A stretch of 7,182 nt of DNA from Planctomycetaceae bacterium. GTDB lineage: Bacteria; Planctomycetota; Planctomycetia; Pirellulales; Thermoguttaceae. The position numbers were made by a program, and so were the translations under genes. Shown here one piece after another: positions 1 through 6,700 of the stretch (position 1 is its first letter; each line of letters begins with the position of its first letter). The notes beneath the pieces were generated by a model. That model saw only the letters and a list, made by a program, of their open reading frames with translations, was not told the DNA's origin and did not search any database. The stretch is taken from positions 1-7,182 of the forward strand of contig JAITAZ010000281.1 of the NCBI GenBank assembly GCA_031283825.1, written 5' to 3'.

Positions 1-194
1 TGCAAATGGCGATTTTAATATTTATAAAATTGTATTATTTATTTAGGTTTATTTAGTTTGGTTTATTTATTTTAATATACTTTTCACACTTAATTAATCT
101 TATAATTTCTCATTCCCTCCCTTCTTTATCCCCTTTAATCTATTGACTTCTCTCCCACAAAAGCATCATTTCCATTCTCCGCGATTATCCGTCA

Positions 195-283
195 AATCCG
201 AATTATCCGCGTTTAAAAATCCCCCATTATTCGCGTTTAAAATTCCCCGAATTATCCGTGATTAAAAAACCGTGACTGGTTAC
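195..283 (+). repeat. Degenerate direct repeats ending in a CCGTGAACGGTTAC-like motif
   Basis: Three consecutive units of about 22-25 bp begin near 201, 226 and 249. They share the pattern ATTATCCGCGTTTAAAAAT followed by a C-run (ATTATTCGCGTTTAAAATT and ATTATCCGTGATTAAAAAA in units two and three). An AAATCCGAATT block precedes the array at about 195. CCGTGACTGGTTAC (270-283) follows it and differs by a few bases from the CCGTGAACGGTTAC motif found in the intergenic region on the other side of the gene. The order AATCCGAATT, TTTAAAAA, CCGTGA..GGTTAC is therefore seen near both ends of the gene, which suggests a dispersed repeat family. Its function is unknown. Confidence 0.6.
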
Positions 284-486
284 TACAAAATTTTATACTG
301 ATATTTTACTAAAAATTGTTTTTTAAAAATTTCCTGAAAATTACAATTATTCAAAATGTTGAAAAATTGATCTGGACACGGAATTAATAAATCTATACAA
401 TCCGCGTGATAGACTGTTTTAAATTGTTCGCAACTGAAAAAATTTATACCTTTTTATGCCGCCGAAATTCATTGTGCGATTTGGTA

Positions 487-515
487 TTGATAACTGTCTT
501 TTTGCTGTCTATGTT
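487..515 (+). promoter_or_regulatory. Candidate sigma70-type promoter for the TPR gene (distal)
   Basis: TTGATA (487-492) is separated by 17 bp from TATGTT (510-515). The first hexamer matches five of six consensus bases and the second four of six. It would give a leader of roughly 135 nt before the start codon at 660. AT-rich DNA produces such matches by chance, so this is only a candidate. Confidence 0.3.
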
Positions 516-530
516 AAATTTTAATAGACA
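506..530. promoter_or_regulatory. Inverted repeat overlapping the candidate -10 box
   Basis: TGTCTAT (506-512) and ATAGACA (524-530) form a perfect 7-bp inverted repeat with an 11-bp spacer. It overlaps the possible -10 element at 510-515, the position expected for a repressor operator. No regulator is encoded in the window, and the match could be chance in AT-rich DNA. Confidence 0.25.
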
Positions 531-588
531 ATTACTATACGTGTCCGAGTTAAATTCAAACCGCTCGCACTTGAAATTTCGCTAAACG

Positions 589-617
589 TTGACTGATTTT
601 TTGCCAACGAAATTAAT
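589..617 (+). promoter_or_regulatory. Candidate promoter for the TPR gene (proximal)
   Basis: TTGACT (589-594) lies 17 bp before ATTAAT (612-617). The -35 is good and the -10 is weak. The -10 falls inside the second copy of the diverged direct repeat. It would give a leader of about 35 nt. It is an alternative to the distal candidate at 487-515. Confidence 0.25.
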
Positions 618-659
618 TGTACGAGTCGTGTAATTGTTCCTAAACATCAGAGAAATGAT

Positions 660-3137
660 ATGAGTAAATTTTATTTTCAACTTACAATTTGTTCATGCCT
701 TTTATATTTGTTAATCGTTTTAGTAGGCGAATTTGATCGCGGTTATATCGGATCAAATTTTGTTCGTCCAGCTTACGCTCAAGATTCATACGCTCAAGAA
801 AATATCGACTCTAAACAATCTCAACTCTCAAAACAACAATACGACTCCTCGACCAATAACCCGCTCTTGCTCTACTCTACAAATCAATTTGAAAAACCGC
901 CAATCAATACCGCAAACATTACCTCCGACAAATCGCTCGACGACGCGCCGCGCCCAAAACAAAATTTATCAAACAGACAAAAAAATATTTCGTCGGAAAA
1001 TATAACAAGTCAGACAAAAAATAATTTTCGTAACAATAATAAAAATCTTCCGCCAAAAAATACAAATAAAAAAATCCGACTCGCCGCCGTAAACTCTATC
1101 GACGAAGACGACCGAATCATCCCCGCCGCGCCAATGCCGTCCGATAACGCAAGCTCAAATACAAATCAAAAAAAACGATTCAATAATATCGATAACAATA
1201 ATTCTGATAACATCAATAAAAATACAGACTTCGACAATTCTCCAAGTTCGCCTAATTATTCAAACTCGTCTAATTCTTTATCTAGTTCTGCGCCTTCGTC
1301 GTCGTCCGGCGTAGTCAATACAAATAACGTTACGAATAATCGTTTCGCCGCCAATACCGATTTAACATCTCCAAATCACGATTCGACACCAGAGCAACCT
1401 CGCGACTCTACAGTTTCGTCGAACCGTCAACCTGTCGTCGATCCTTATCATCCTCCGATACGAACCGCCGCGTTTAACGGCGTTATTCCGGGTCATACAT
1501 CCGTGAAAAACGTAATGGAACTTTGGGGTAAACCAGTTCAAGAATCGATCAAAGCCGGCGAACTCGCTCATCTTTATTCTTTGCATGAATTAAATCACAT
1601 CGAAATAAGCTACGATAAAAATAAAATCGTCAAATCAATAGTCGTCCGATTCGATGAATTATTCCCCGAAAATTTAGTGCGTGAACAATTTGAGTCCGAA
1701 CTTTTGAAATCGCGTCCGGTGCTTATTCCTGATGAGACAGGTAGAATAATCGGAGAGTTGTTTCCCGAAAAAGGCGTTGTTTTTCTTTTCTCCAGCTCTA
1801 AAAACGGCGGCATGTTTCAAGTAAGACAAATCGGAATCGAACCCGTGATCTCCGAACCATTCGTCCTCCGCGCCGAAGCGACTCTAAACGATCAGCCGTC
1901 CGAATCCTACCGCGACCTAATCGACGCAATTCGTATTAATCGCGCCGACGCAAAAGCATATTGGCTGCTCGCAAGAATTGATCTCCAACAAGGATTCACC
2001 GATACCGCGCTTCTAAATATAAAGAAAGCAATCAAATACGATGAACGAAAACCAGCGTATCATCTGACGCTCGCTCAGATATTGAGTCGAATGAATCGTA
2101 TCGAAGACGCGAAATTATATCTCGAAGAAACGCTCGCGATTTGCGAAAGATACCAAACCGATAAAGCTCGCGTCTATTGTTTGCTTGGCGATTTTTATCG
2201 AATTGGTCAAAATTCTGATTGCGACGTTGCTTATAAACATCATTCGACTGCAATAGAAATAGCGGATCAACTTTCCGACCATCCTAATCCTACGGTTCGT
2301 CAGACAGCTAAAGATATTTTATTTGAGTCGCGTCTTGCTGTTGCAAAAGATATTGCATGGGGACGTTGGAAAGGTAAAGAAAGAGCAATTGAAAATTGGC
2401 TTGCCGGCGCGAAGTCAATTATTAACGACCCCGAAATGATAGCCGCAAAACGATTTTCGACAGAGTATCCGTTAAAGTTGGCAATTTGCGAGTTGACGTG
2501 TCAAGTCGGCTTAAACGAAGAAAAAGAAATCGAACCATACGTAAAAGAAATAATTCAAATTGGCGATAAATTATTGTCAAAAATAAACGATCCAATTCTG
2601 TTACAAAAATTACAATGGGAAATTGGACTGGCAATTTACGACGCAGTTCAAATTTATCAGTTGAGAGAAAAATACGAACTAGCCTTAAATTACGGAGAAT
2701 TAGCCGCTGATTACATGGAATTAGGAATTAAAGGACGAACAAACGAATCGGATTTATATCTTGTGGGACGGCTATATTTTAGACTAGGAACGATTCACGC
2801 TTTAGGAAATAAAAATCATCGAGCGGCAATTGAATGGTTCAACAAAGCCAAACCGACATTCGATAAATTATTCCCAAAAATCAATCCCGAAGAATCCGGA
2901 CGATTCGGAGAATCTTTAGTAAGCATGGGAGTTTCGTATTGGTTGACAAATCAAAGAACAGAAGCAATCAGATTAACAGAAAGAGGATTAAAACAAATCG
3001 AACGCGGTGTAAAATTAGGTTTCGTAAAAGAATCTGCATTCGCTATACCGTATTCAAATCTAATGAATATGTACAACGAATTAGGCGACCCCGAAAAAGC
3101 AAAATACTACTCAAACCTGTCAAGATCAATAAAATAA
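660..3137 (+). CDS. Exported TPR protein with Asn/Ser-rich linker and BamE-like motif domain
   Basis: This is an 825-residue protein of unknown specific function. Residues 9-23 form a hydrophobic segment after a short basic N-terminus, and AYA-Q at 38-41 is a plausible signal peptidase I site, although its distance from the hydrophobic core is long, so an uncleaved anchor is possible. Residues about 41-265 are low-complexity, rich in Asn, Ser, Lys and Gln, and look disordered. Residues about 270-395 form a compact domain opening with a PGHTS...WGKP pattern, reminiscent of the G(M/H)(T/S)...V...lGxP motif of BamE/SmpA-like domains. From about 416 on the protein is helical with TPR-type units, clearest at 431-464, 465-498, 697-735 and 751-784, and a last one near 797-825. 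TPRs bind other proteins, so a scaffolding role in the periplasm or envelope is inferred. The ATG at 660 has only a weak AGAGA upstream. The nearby ATG at 656 is in another frame and stops after two codons. Coding-strand composition changes from C-rich to G-rich near 2300. The gene stands alone, convergent with the next one. Confidence 0.88.
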   Translation: MSKFYFQLTICSCLLYLLIVLVGEFDRGYIGSNFVRPAYAQDSYAQENIDSKQSQLSKQQYDSSTNNPLLLYSTNQFEKPPINTANITSDKSLDDAPRPKQNLSNRQKNISSENITSQTKNNFRNNNKNLPPKNTNKKIRLAAVNSIDEDDRIIPAAPMPSDNASSNTNQKKRFNNIDNNNSDNINKNTDFDNSPSSPNYSNSSNSLSSSAPSSSSGVVNTNNVTNNRFAANTDLTSPNHDSTPEQPRDSTVSSNRQPVVDPYHPPIRTAAFNGVIPGHTSVKNVMELWGKPVQESIKAGELAHLYSLHELNHIEISYDKNKIVKSIVVRFDELFPENLVREQFESELLKSRPVLIPDETGRIIGELFPEKGVVFLFSSSKNGGMFQVRQIGIEPVISEPFVLRAEATLNDQPSESYRDLIDAIRINRADAKAYWLLARIDLQQGFTDTALLNIKKAIKYDERKPAYHLTLAQILSRMNRIEDAKLYLEETLAICERYQTDKARVYCLLGDFYRIGQNSDCDVAYKHHSTAIEIADQLSDHPNPTVRQTAKDILFESRLAVAKDIAWGRWKGKERAIENWLAGAKSIINDPEMIAAKRFSTEYPLKLAICELTCQVGLNEEKEIEPYVKEIIQIGDKLLSKINDPILLQKLQWEIGLAIYDAVQIYQLREKYELALNYGELAADYMELGIKGRTNESDLYLVGRLYFRLGTIHALGNKNHRAAIEWFNKAKPTFDKLFPKINPEESGRFGESLVSMGVSYWLTNQRTEAIRLTERGLKQIERGVKLGFVKESAFAIPYSNLMNMYNELGDPEKAKYYSNLSRSIK

Positions 3138-3197
3138 GCAAGCGAAATTATTGGACATTTATACTCTGAACGATAATAAATGATTGGGGTTTTGAGG

Positions 3198-3235
3198 TAA
3201 TATTAAGCGGAATATTTTAGCGTAATATTTTTATT
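3198..3235 (+). repeat. Imperfect 13-bp tandem triplication
   Basis: The units TAATATTAAGCG, GAATATTTTAGCG and TAATATTTTTATT follow each other without gaps. The first two share the ending AGCG; the third has diverged. It starts about 60 bp after the stop codon of the TPR gene. No function is evident. Confidence 0.4.
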
Positions 3236-3305
3236 AGTCCCGCAAGGACAATATATGCAATACCGTATGTAAAACAAATCACAACCTACGGTTCTGAATC
3301 AAAAG

Positions 3306-3369
3306 TAATTTGTAACCGTTCACGGAAATTTTTATCGAAAAAATTTAAAACGTGAATAGTTACAAATTA
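3306..3369. repeat. Large imperfect hairpin built from CCGTGAACGGTTAC-family arms
   Basis: The left arm (3306-3324, containing TTTGTAACCGTTCACG) pairs with the right arm (3351-3369, containing CGTGAATAGTTACAAA) at 17 of 19 positions. Inside it, AAATTTTT (3326-3333) pairs with AAAAATTT (3339-3346) around an ATCG loop, so most of the 64 bases can fold into one stem. The arms are opposed copies of the motif found as single copies at 3487 and 3620. It lies only 2 bp from the next palindrome. It could act in RNA as a 3'-end structure for either gene. Confidence 0.65.
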
Positions 3370-3371
3370 AC

Positions 3372-3456
3372 AAATGTAGAGACGCAATGCCTTGCGTCTC
3401 TATTGTTCGATCAAAAGATCATCGATAGAGACGCAAAGCATTGCGTCTCTACATTT
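3372..3456. repeat. Composite palindrome with 31-bp arms (TAGAGACGCAA element)
   Basis: The arms 3372-3402 and 3426-3456 are inverted copies, 30 of 31 bases matching, around a 23-base centre that contains GATC-AAAA-GATC. Each arm is itself palindromic: TAGAGACGCAA is followed shortly by TTGCGTCTCTA. The element can fold as one long hairpin or as two short ones. Similar GTAGAGACGC palindromes are, from memory, common intergenic repeats in cyanobacteria and some other bacteria; I could not check this. It looks like a small non-autonomous REP/MITE-type element or a bidirectional RNA 3' end. There is no flanking transposase gene. Confidence 0.8.
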
Positions 3457-3485
3457 GGTTTAGCCATTCAAATCCGAATTTAAAA

Positions 3486-3501
3486 ACCGTGAACGGTTAC
3501 A
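3486..3501 (+). repeat. Single copy of the CCGTGAACGGTTAC motif
   Basis: ACCGTGAACGGTTACA sits directly after AATCCGAATTTAAAA (about 3471-3485). With the A before it, the motif is a quasi-palindrome (AACCG, TGAA, CGGTT) and can form a small hairpin. Related copies occur at 270-283 (degenerate), 3312-3325 (inverted), 3351-3363 (degenerate), 3620-3633, and 3645-3657 (inverted). Confidence 0.6.
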
Positions 3502-3586
3502 ATAATTTTAAATAATTATGTTCGTTGTAAATTCCCTTTTGTTTTATTCGTATTCACCCAAAAAATCTGGTATATCCGTGTTTTTA

Positions 3587-3611
3587 AATTCCGAATTCCG
3601 AATTCCGAATT
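3587..3611 (+). repeat. 7-bp tandem repeat, three units
   Basis: AATTCCG is repeated three times without a mismatch (3587-3607) and followed by a partial AATT. It leads directly into TTAAAAACT and the motif copy at 3620. Expansion of the AATTCCG unit that normally precedes this motif would explain it. Confidence 0.6.
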
Positions 3612-3620
3612 TAAAAACTC

Positions 3621-3657
3621 CGTGAACGGTTACAAAAAAATACCGTATCCGTTCACG
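3621..3657 (-). terminator. Terminator-like hairpin downstream of the minus-strand gene
   Basis: CGTGAACGGTTAC (3621-3633) pairs with GTATCCGTTCACG (3645-3657) at 12 of 13 positions around an 11-base loop. Read on the minus strand, the stem is followed after three bases by a run of five T (complement of 3613-3617), as in an intrinsic terminator. It lies about 100 bp beyond the stop codon at 3754. The stem is built from two opposed copies of the local repeat motif, so a repeat may have been co-opted as a terminator. Confidence 0.45.
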
Positions 3658-3678
3658 CACAAAAGAAATTTTTTAAAC

Positions 3679-3740
3679 CCTGAAAGTGCGGCGTCCTACG
3701 CTATTGCTAATTGACCTTTCAGGACGCAGGATTTTTTTTA
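3679..3740 (+). terminator. Hairpin with T-run, possibly terminating plus-strand transcripts
   Basis: GCGTCCT (3691-3697) pairs with AGGACGC (3721-3727), and a run of eight T (3732-3739) follows shortly. A second perfect stem, CCTGAAAG (3679-3686) with CTTTCAGG (3716-3723), uses three of the same bases, so the two stems exclude each other. The loops are long (23 and 29 bases). The T-run favours the plus direction, where it would stop read-through from the TPR gene before it runs antisense into the other gene. It ends 14 bp from that gene's stop codon. Confidence 0.45.
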
Positions 3741-3753
3741 ATCGTTACAAGAA

Positions 3754-6700
3754 TTAATCTGCGAATATTAAGAAGCCTAAACCTTCGTTTAGATTTAATG
3801 AATTTTCGGCGTTCCAGCATTCTACGCCTACGCCGGGTACGATTCGTCTTATGCCAATTCCCCACGCTGTTTTCGACATTGGTAAATTGCCGGATAACGT
3901 GTCAAGCGATATCGCCATCTCAATATACCATGCGTCTTTGTCCTCATTTCTCGCAATATAGCAATCCGAATTCCATGTTTTATCGCCAAAATATGAATCC
4001 ACCGCCCAACCTCGAGAATCAACTACCCACGAATAATAAGAACTATAATCTCTGTCAACGTCTAGTAAAATCTCCACCCGATCCTGATCCGAAATATTCG
4101 AATCTCTTAACCGCGCACGCTCTGCAATCGCCGGATACGTAAAACCAGTTACCTTAGGACAACGAATCCCAATGTATAAATGATGAGAATCATACATAAA
4201 CATCGCCCTCGTTCCGAAATTTTTTGACTCTAATATAGATTCCTTCGCCCGACTACATCCCGAACTAAATCTCTTACCGTCAAAAAATTCCTCTAACCTA
4301 TAACGCGGCTTTGTCGGAGTCAACGAATACAATTTGCTCTTCGACCATGTCTGAACTTCACACGCTGGATTATTGTCAAACTCCCCGTCCAAAAAAGGAA
4401 TATGCGGCGTAAAAACCGCAACAATCGACGGAAGCATAAAATCATCGCCTTGCATCGACGTATTTTTTGTTACCGAATCAATTCCAATTCCATTTAATCC
4501 ATTCCACAATTTACACTCCGCCCTCGCCCGCATACTCCAAACGTCGTCATACGATTCGCCGCCCCGCACCTGATAATATTTCGCCGCCTCATGACCAAAT
4601 CCGCGACGCCTTAACATCGCCGCCCACGAAAAACGAGAACGTACATTGTCAGCAAGATCAGGAAAATTACGACGCGAATATTCGGCAAGCTCTAATCCCT
4701 TGTCAAGACGAAGATCGAATAATCGTTTTATTGTCGTTTGAAATTTATCGTCCGAAAAATTTATTCGACTATGCAGAAAATCAGTCTCCGGCGATATTTT
4801 ACCTTGTATCGTTCCGGACGCTTGAATTACGCCGCCGGTCGAATTTTTGTAACGAAAATTATTCTGCTCTGAATTTTTGTAACCGAAATTATTAGTCTCG
4901 ATTGAATGAATTTCGGCGTCTCGGTTAATTGTCGGTTCGATAAATGCGTTTGCGTAGTTTTTCAAAAATTCTCTCCATGTAGTTTCTTCAGCCGCATGAT
5001 ATTGCAACGTCCACGAGATAGCGTGTCCCGCGAGCGGATGGTCGGCGTATTGACCGACAATAATTCCGTATGCTTCAGCCGCCGAATCCATATCTCCGAC
5101 CGCGTGGTAGCGTCGTCCCATTTCGAGCAGAGTTTGAACGGCGCAATCGCGGTCGATTTTGCGGGTTAATTCTTCCGCGTGAGATACGAGTCGAACTTCG
5201 CTTGGCGATTTGCCTTTTGCTTGAGCGTTTTTAATCATATCGCGAATGATTTTATCGGTGTATTGACGTTTTTTGAATCGGCGAGTTACTTCAATCCAGT
5301 TTGACGAGTAATCTAAAATTGTCAGCCGTTTTGAGATTCCGATTTGAGATTCGATTCCAGACATTAAATCGCGATTTGCGGAAGTTGCGGTTTTATCGTA
5401 TGGAGTAGCGAAACCAAGTACGGCGGGTTTGGGACTCCATTCGCGTTCAACTAAACCATGAGAAATATAAGCTGTTTCGCCGGCAGAATCGCCTAATCGA
5501 TGAAGCGGTTCGGCGGTTCGGATATTAATTTCTCCTGCCGCAATTCCAACGCCGTTAGCGTTTTCGGGCGTATCGTCTAGCAACGCCAGATGAACTTTTT
5601 TAACTTGCCAAGCGGACAAGCCAAGTTGAGAAATTTGTTCGGGAAATATTGCGGGATCAGCGGCGAGTGTTACGGCTTCGATTATTTCGCGCAACGTTAA
5701 TTCACGCGCAAGATTTTTTGTAACGTTAATGTTAGAGCCGTTGATGTTCGAGCTATTGATATTTGTACTGATAATTATGTCGGGTTGCCATTGTCTTATT
5801 GTGCAGACGAGTTTTCTTCTGATTTGTTCAAGACTTTTTTCTCCGGCGTTGTTATTTATTTGTTTGATGAGTTGTTCGTATGTGGTTTGAATTTCGTCGG
5901 GCGGTGGTTGGACAGCGGTTAATTCTGATGTCGTGCCGACTCCGACGCGGAGCATAGCTTCGTGAGCGGTATCGATTCCGATAAAATTTTCGTTATGCGT
6001 AGCGTTATTGGGTTTCATATTATCTCGGAAGACGAAGGTTGCGCCGCCGACGTAACCTTGATTTGCGCAGAGTTGAGCGAATACTTCAAATGGAATTTTT
6101 TCTGATGTTTTTCCGAATACGCCGAGTATAGCGAGTCGTTTTGCGCCGATTTGTTGTGTTGTCCAAGTTACTCCTCCGTTTGAGGTTGCGAGTATTACGC
6201 CGAGATCGCCGACTGCCCATCCGTTTAGCTTATCGACAAAAAAGATTTTTCGTATAGTCGAGTTGACGCCGCTGGGCGAGGCTTTCCAAGTTTTGCCGGC
6301 GTCGGCGGAGTGGTAGATAAAAGTTCCGGGACTGCCGGCAGCCCAAACGTTGTTATCGATGGTTTCGATTGTGTTTAGATTGAGGTTTATTATTTCGTCT
6401 CCGACGGGTAATTTTCCGGCGGAGGTTATCCAATTTAAGCCGTTATCGGTTGTTGTCAGGATGACTCCGTTTGTGCCGACTAGCCATCCGTTGATTGAAT
6501 TTTGCGTAGTAGTTGTTGTGAATTTAATGCAGTTGAATTGAGTGTTGTTGTGGTTTGGCAATTGTTTTTTGGGCAATCGGATTTGCGTATTGCAATTTGT
6601 CGAGTAGATTTTATTTTGTGTATCGATTCCGATGCCGGTTTTTTCGTCGATGAAATCGGCGTGTAGCCATCCGTTTGTTTTGTCGGACTGGTGTGATGTC

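Larger units (their letters stand above)
418..624 (+). repeat. Diverged direct duplication upstream of the TPR gene
   Basis: Two stretches, 418-479 and about 550-624, resemble each other in order. Each has TTAAATT, then a TCGCA.(C/T)TGAAA block, then a T-run with TGCC, then a closing block: CGAAATTCATTGTGCGA (463-479) in the first and CGAAATTAATTGTACGA (608-624) in the second, 15 of 17 bases identical. The spacing between blocks differs by small insertions. The second copy ends just before the gene's translation start region and overlaps a candidate promoter. It could be an old duplication of a regulatory region or remnants of a small dispersed element. Confidence 0.5.
1..659. other. AT-rich non-coding region upstream of the TPR gene
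   Basis: All frames are closed by frequent stops and I see no supported gene here. From left to right it holds: a T-rich stretch with three spaced copies of TTTATTT at about 38-70; a pyrimidine-rich tract at about 105-180; three imperfect direct repeats with a degenerate copy of the CCGTGAACGGTTAC motif (195-283); a featureless AT-rich part (284-417); and two diverged copies of a longer element, one at 418-479 and the other ending 36 bp before the start codon. Candidate promoters for the downstream gene lie in the last 180 bp. The first 56 bases could in principle be the end of a gene reading in from the left, but nothing supports this. Confidence 0.7.
3138..3753. other. Convergent intergenic region filled with inverted repeats
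   Basis: This 616-bp gap lies between the stop codons of two convergent genes and shows no supported gene. It holds in order: an AT-rich 13-bp triplication (3198-3235); a tiny GTCC/GGAC hairpin (3237-3249); a 6-bp ACCGTA/TACGGT inverted pair (3262-3292); a large imperfect hairpin (3306-3369); a composite palindrome with 31-bp arms (3372-3456); a copy of CCGTGAACGGTTAC (3487-3500); a 7-bp triplication (3587-3607); a hairpin facing the minus-strand gene (3621-3657); and a hairpin with a T-run facing the plus strand (3679-3740). Between them the DNA is AT-rich and unremarkable. Confidence 0.75.

Noticed and set aside
34..75. Spaced TTTATTT repeats
   Set aside because: Simple AT-rich sequence with irregular spacing; no sign of a functional array.
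90..113. Seven-codon minus-strand frame preceded by a strong GGGAGGG purine run
   Set aside because: The purine run resembles a ribosome-binding site but belongs to a longer pyrimidine/purine-biased tract, and the peptide is too short to support without a downstream gene.
656..664. ATG-ATA-TGA minimal frame overlapping the start codon of the TPR gene
   Set aside because: Such a start-stop frame could affect initiation, but a chance occurrence is as likely and nothing else supports it.
2939..3169. Open frame of 76 codons overlapping the end of the TPR gene
   Set aside because: It is in another frame over a clear TPR region and has a basic, low-quality sequence typical of a shadow.
3372..3456. 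Composite palindrome considered as a full insertion sequence
   Set aside because: The space between the arms is 23 bases and there is no transposase gene; at most it is a non-autonomous element.
3306..3660. Repeats considered as a CRISPR array
   Set aside because: Copies differ in orientation and spacing, there are no uniform spacers and no cas genes.
3711..4142. Open frame of 143 codons on the plus strand
   Set aside because: It lies almost wholly antisense to the CBM9-like end of the large gene, starts inside a hairpin and has no recognisable protein features.
4467..4895. Open frame of 142 codons on the plus strand
   Set aside because: It is antisense to the well-supported large gene, with composition expected of a shadow frame and no ribosome-binding site.
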